In this document: positions 13,179-16,206 of the stretch, in pieces | How the letters are laid out: every line of letters begins with the position of its first letter | Numbering within the stretch: the first letter of the stretch is position 1 | Origin: Deltaproteobacteria bacterium | GTDB taxonomy: Bacteria; Desulfobacterota; Desulfobacteria; Desulfobacterales; ETH-SRB1 | NCBI GenBank assembly: GCA_030262795.1 | Contig: JAJSZO010000001.1 | Coordinates: 1,592 to 17,797 of the forward strand | Length of the DNA stretch: 16,206 nt | Direction of reading: 5' to 3' | Program-made: the position numbers and the translations under genes | Notes under the pieces: generated by a model | What the model saw: only the letters and a program-made list of their open reading frames with translations | Told to the model about the DNA's origin: nothing | Databases searched by the model: none

Positions 13179-16100
13179 ATGCAAACAGACCTTCTTGTCT
13201 TTCAAGATCAAAACGAAGTTTTTTTAACAGGCATTAATAGTGAAACAGTGAAGAGTGATAATATTTCCAAATTGCTGAAAACTGATGATGTGTCAGAAGG
13301 AAAGGATGCGGACTTTCTGTCTACCCTTATTGGGATCACAAAGAGCAGGGATCAGACAGGGATCAGGGGTCAGGGGTCAGGGGTCAGGGTGCAGACAGCA
13401 GGGATCAGGGATCAGGGATCAGGGGTCAGGGTGCAGAAGTCAGAGTCTAAAGCTGAAAGTGCTGAAGCAACTCAGAGTTCAAAACCCGGAGTTCAAAACC
13501 CGGAATTCAAACTTCAAAGCCTGGAGCTGAAAGCCGAAGGTTCAAAGTTGAAAGCAGAGATTTCAGAGTCCGGAGTTCAAAGCTTAAAGGTCAAAGCAGA
13601 AAGCCTAGAGCTGGAAGCAGGGAGCAGGGAGCAAACAGCAGGGGTCAGGGTGCAGACAGCAGGGATCAGGGTGCAGAAGTCAGAGTCTAAAGCTGAAAGT
13701 GCTGAAGCAACTCAGAGTTCAAAAGTCAGAGTTCAAAACCCGGAGTTCAAACTTCAAAGCCCGGAGCTGAAAGCCGAAGGTTCAAAGTTGAAAGCAGAGA
13801 TTTCAGAGTCTGGAGTTCAAAGCTCAAAGGTCAAGGCCGAAAGCCCGCAACTTAAAGCAGAAAGTTCTAAGCTGGAAGTTAAAAACTCGGAACTGAAAGC
13901 AGAATCAGGGGTCAGGGATCAGGGGTCAGAGTCTAAAGCTGAAAGTGCTGAAGCAACTCAGAGTTCAAAAGTCAGAGTTCAAAACCCGGAGTTCAAGCTT
14001 CAAAGCCAGGAGCTGAAAGCCGAAAAGGATCTGAGAGCTGAGAACGTAGTGAACAGAGGTCGGAGATCAGAGGTCGGAGGTCAGGGCACACAAGAAGCTC
14101 AAAGCCTGGAGCTGAAAGCAGAGGGTTCAAAGTTGAAAGCAGAGATTTCGGAATCCGGAGTTCAAAGCTCAAAGGTCAAGGCCGAAAGCCTGGAACAAAA
14201 ATCCGAAAGTCCTAAGCTGGAAGTTAAAAGCTTGGAACCGAAAGCAGTAGAAGCTGAGAGGGAGCAGGGTGCAGGGAGCAGAGTGCAGACAGCAGAAGTC
14301 AGGGTGCAGAAGTCAGAGTCTAAAGCTGAAAGTGCTGAAGCAACTCAGAGTTCAAAACTTAGAGTTCAAAACCCGGAGTTTAAGATCGAAAACCCGGAGC
14401 TGAGAGCCGAAAAGGAGCTGAGAGCTGAGAACGTAGTGAATAGAGGTCAGAGAACAGAGGTCAGAGGTCGGAGGTCAGAGATCGGAGGTCAGGGTACAGA
14501 AGAGGCTCAAAGCCTGGAGCTAAGAGCCGAAGGTTCAAAGTTGAAAGCAGAGATTTCAGAGTCCGGAGTTCAAAGCTCAAAGGTCAAGGCCGAAAGCCTG
14601 GAACTGGAAGCAGGGAGCAGGGAGCAAACAGCAGGGAGCAGGGAGCAGGGGTCAGGGGTCAGGGATCAAACAGCAGGGAGCAGGGGGCAGAAGTCAGAGT
14701 TCAATGTCGAAAACCCGGAGTTCAAAGTTGAAAGCCCGGAGCTGAAAGCCGAAGGTTCAAAGTTGAAAGCAGAGATTTCAGAGTCCGGAGTTCAAAGCTC
14801 AAAGGTCAAGGCCGAAAGCCTGGAACTGGAAGCAGGGAGCAGGGAGCAAACAGCAGGGAGCAGGGTGCAGACAGCAGGGATCAGGGTGCAGAAGTCAGAG
14901 TCTAAAGCTGAAAGTGCTGAAGCAACTCAGAGTTCAAAACCCGGAGTTCAAAACCCGGAGTTCAAAGTTGAAAGCCCGGAGCTGAAAGCCGAAGGTTCAA
15001 AGTTGAAAGCCGAAATTTCAGAGTCCGGAGTTCAAAGCTCAAAGGTCAAGGCCGAAAGCCTGGAACTGGAAGCAGGGAGCAGGGAGCAAACAGCAGGGGT
15101 CAGGGTGCAGACAGCAGGGGTCAGGGTGCAGAAGTCAGAGTCTAAAGCTGAAAGTGCTGAAGCAACTCAGAGTTCAAAAGTCAGAGTTCAAAACCCGGAA
15201 TTCAAACTTCAAAGCTTGGAGCTGAAAGCCGAAGGTTCAAAGTTGAAAGCAGAGATTTCAGAGTCCGGAGTTCAAAGCTCAAAGGTTAAAGCCGAAAGCC
15301 CGCAACTTAAAGCAGAAAGTTCTAAGCTGGAAGTTAAAAACTCGGAACTGAAAGCAGAATCAGGGGTCAGGGTGCAAACAGCAGGGGGCAGGGATCGGGA
15401 ATCAGGGGTCAGGGTGCAGAAGTCAGAGTCTAAAGCTGAAAGTGCTGAAGCAACTCAGAGTTCAAAACCCGGAGTTCAAAACCCGGAGTTCAAACTTCAA
15501 AGCCCGGAACTAAAAGCCGAAGGTTCAAAGTTGAAAGCAGAGATTTCAGAGTCCGGAGTTCAAAGCTTAAAGGTCAAAGCAGAAAGCCTGGAGCTGGAAG
15601 CAGGGAGCAGGGTGCAAACAGCAGGGGTCAGGGATCAGGGGTCAGGGGTCAGGGTGCAGAAGTCAGAGTCTAAAGCTGAAAGTGCTGAAGCAACTCAGAG
15701 TTCAAAACCCGGAGTTCAAAACCCGGAGTTCAAACTTCAAAGCCCGGAACTAAAAGCCGAAGGTTCAAAGTTGAAAGCAGAGATTTCAGAGTCCGGAGTT
15801 CAAAGCTTAAAGGTCAAGGCCGAAAGCCTGGAGCTGGGAGCTGGGCGCTGGGAGCAGGGAGCAGGGGTCAGGGTGCAGAAGTCAGAGTCTAAAGCTGAAA
15901 GTGCTGAAGCAACTCAGAGTTCAAAAGTCAGAGTTCAAAACCCGGAGTTCAAGCTTCAAAGCCAGGAGCTGAGAGTCGAAAAGGATCTGAGAGCTGAGAA
16001 CGTAGTGAACAGAGGTCAGAGATCAGAGGTCAGAGGTCGGAGGTCGGAGATCGGAGGTCAGGGTACAGAAGAAGCTCAAAGCCCGGAGCTGAGAACCGAA

Positions 16101-16206
16101 GGTTCAAAGTTGAAAGCAGAGATTTCAGAGTCCGGAGTTCAAAGCTCAAAGGTCAAGGCCGAAAGCCCGCAACTTAAAGCAGAAAGCCTGGAGCTGAAAG
16201 CAGAAA
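13179..16206 (+). CDS. fliK: Giant repeat-built protein in fliK position, 3' incomplete
   Basis: A frame opens at ATG 13179, 16 bp after fliJ with TGAGG 10 nt upstream, and has no stop to the window edge (1009 full codons). Residues 1-55 are unique and include KDADFLSTLIG, reminiscent of the DFL..L motif near the start of FliK. The remainder is repeats rich in E, K, S, Q, A and V, with no Cys, His, Tyr or Met and one Trp. A recurring block contains SESKAESAEATQSS, QNPEFK, AEGSKLKAEISESGVQSSK, then Gly/Arg/Gln-rich stretches. The other five frames are closed in each main unit. Copies differ at many synonymous sites. FliK is the secreted hook-length ruler, about 400 aa in Salmonella, so this would be exceptionally long. 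The C-terminal switch domain would lie outside the window; identity rests on position and the N-terminus. Confidence 0.72.
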   Translation, partial: MQTDLLVFQDQNEVFLTGINSETVKSDNISKLLKTDDVSEGKDADFLSTLIGITKSRDQTGIRGQGSGVRVQTAGIRDQGSGVRVQKSESKAESAEATQSSKPGVQNPEFKLQSLELKAEGSKLKAEISESGVQSLKVKAESLELEAGSREQTAGVRVQTAGIRVQKSESKAESAEATQSSKVRVQNPEFKLQSPELKAEGSKLKAEISESGVQSSKVKAESPQLKAESSKLEVKNSELKAESGVRDQGSESKAESAEATQSSKVRVQNPEFKLQSQELKAEKDLRAENVVNRGRRSEVGGQGTQEAQSLELKAEGSKLKAEISESGVQSSKVKAESLEQKSESPKLEVKSLEPKAVEAEREQGAGSRVQTAEVRVQKSESKAESAEATQSSKLRVQNPEFKIENPELRAEKELRAENVVNRGQRTEVRGRRSEIGGQGTEEAQSLELRAEGSKLKAEISESGVQSSKVKAESLELEAGSREQTAGSREQGSGVRDQTAGSRGQKSEFNVENPEFKVESPELKAEGSKLKAEISESGVQSSKVKAESLELEAGSREQTAGSRVQTAGIRVQKSESKAESAEATQSSKPGVQNPEFKVESPELKAEGSKLKAEISESGVQSSKVKAESLELEAGSREQTAGVRVQTAGVRVQKSESKAESAEATQSSKVRVQNPEFKLQSLELKAEGSKLKAEISESGVQSSKVKAESPQLKAESSKLEVKNSELKAESGVRVQTAGGRDRESGVRVQKSESKAESAEATQSSKPGVQNPEFKLQSPELKAEGSKLKAEISESGVQSLKVKAESLELEAGSRVQTAGVRDQGSGVRVQKSESKAESAEATQSSKPGVQNPEFKLQSPELKAEGSKLKAEISESGVQSLKVKAESLELGAGRWEQGAGVRVQKSESKAESAEATQSSKVRVQNPEFKLQSQELRVEKDLRAENVVNRGQRSEVRGRRSEIGGQGTEEAQSPELRTEGSKLKAEISESGVQSSKVKAESPQLKAESLELKAE
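13352..16206. repeat. Heptanucleotide-derived repeat region within the fliK-position gene
   Basis: Locally the DNA reads as successive 7-bp units: GTTCAAA, GCTGAAA, GCCGAAA, GCCCGGA, GGTCAAG and similar, interrupted by GGGTCAG/GGATCAG/GGGAGCA-type heptamers. These are organised into larger units. The anchor CAGAGTCTAAAGC occurs at 13441, 13681, 13927, 14314, 14896, 15136, 15424, 15664 and 15883, with a degenerate copy at 14695. Spacings are 240, 246, 387, 381, 201, 240, 288, 240 and 219 bp, all divisible by three. A second cassette (gene frame AENVVNRG) occurs near 14040, 14427 and 15996. Confidence 0.93.

Noticed and set aside
13285..13530. Short 81-aa frame starting inside the repeat gene
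   Set aside because: It is an out-of-frame reading of the first repeats, closes quickly, and lies wholly within the 1009-codon frame.
13400..16206. CRISPR-like appearance of regularly recurring sequence
   Set aside because: Units vary in length from 201 to 387 bp, the whole unit repeats rather than repeat plus unique spacer, and the region is a continuous reading frame. No cas genes are present.

Overview
The window is a bacterial chromosomal segment dominated by the start of a flagellar basal-body/export operon. Composition is AT-leaning. The mix of genes (a PF09820-type AAA ATPase/nuclease, CheX, sigma-54 enhancer-binding proteins, a flgB-flgC-fliE-fliF-fliG-fliH-fliI-fliJ-[fliK] run) and gene spacers packed with 7- and 8-bp short tandem repeats suggest a Desulfobacterota-like (former deltaproteobacterial) organism. 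This placement is inference only; no marker gene fixes it.

Layout: 1-135 is a leader with three triloop hairpins. 136-1677 is a predicted AAA-like ATPase/PD-(D/E)XK protein, an accessory gene unrelated to motility. 1727-1742 is a near-perfect sigma-54 promoter for a signalling unit: CheX-like phosphatase (1878-2357), a receiver-STAS protein (2360-3112) and an NtrC-type response regulator (3160-4551). A gene-free spacer (4552-4947) carries dyads, octamer repeats and a second sigma-54 promoter (4881-4896), then a receiver-less sigma-54 activator (4948-6018). A second spacer (6019-6524) carries a tandem hairpin array and a third sigma-54 promoter (6249-6264). flgB, flgC, fliE, fliF, fliG, fliH, fliI and fliJ then run to 13162 on the same strand.

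At 13179, in the usual fliK position after fliJ, a reading frame opens and stays open for 1009 codons to the right edge. After about 55 unique residues it consists almost entirely of degenerate repeats built from 7-nt DNA units. Every other frame is stopped repeatedly, spacings between ten anchor copies are all multiples of three, and copies differ by many synonymous third-position changes. The best reading is a giant, incomplete FliK hook-length ruler made by expansion of heptanucleotide repeats. It is the most unusual object in the window.

Functional picture: the cheX unit, the second activator and the flg/fli operon each carry a sigma-54-type promoter, and two of the encoded proteins are sigma-54 activators with intact GAFTGA loops. 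This fits a self-contained flagellar transcription cascade whose sensor kinase lies elsewhere. Smaller in-frame repeats also sit in fliG (18 bp x3) and fliH (42 bp x3), so repeat expansion affects several genes of the operon.
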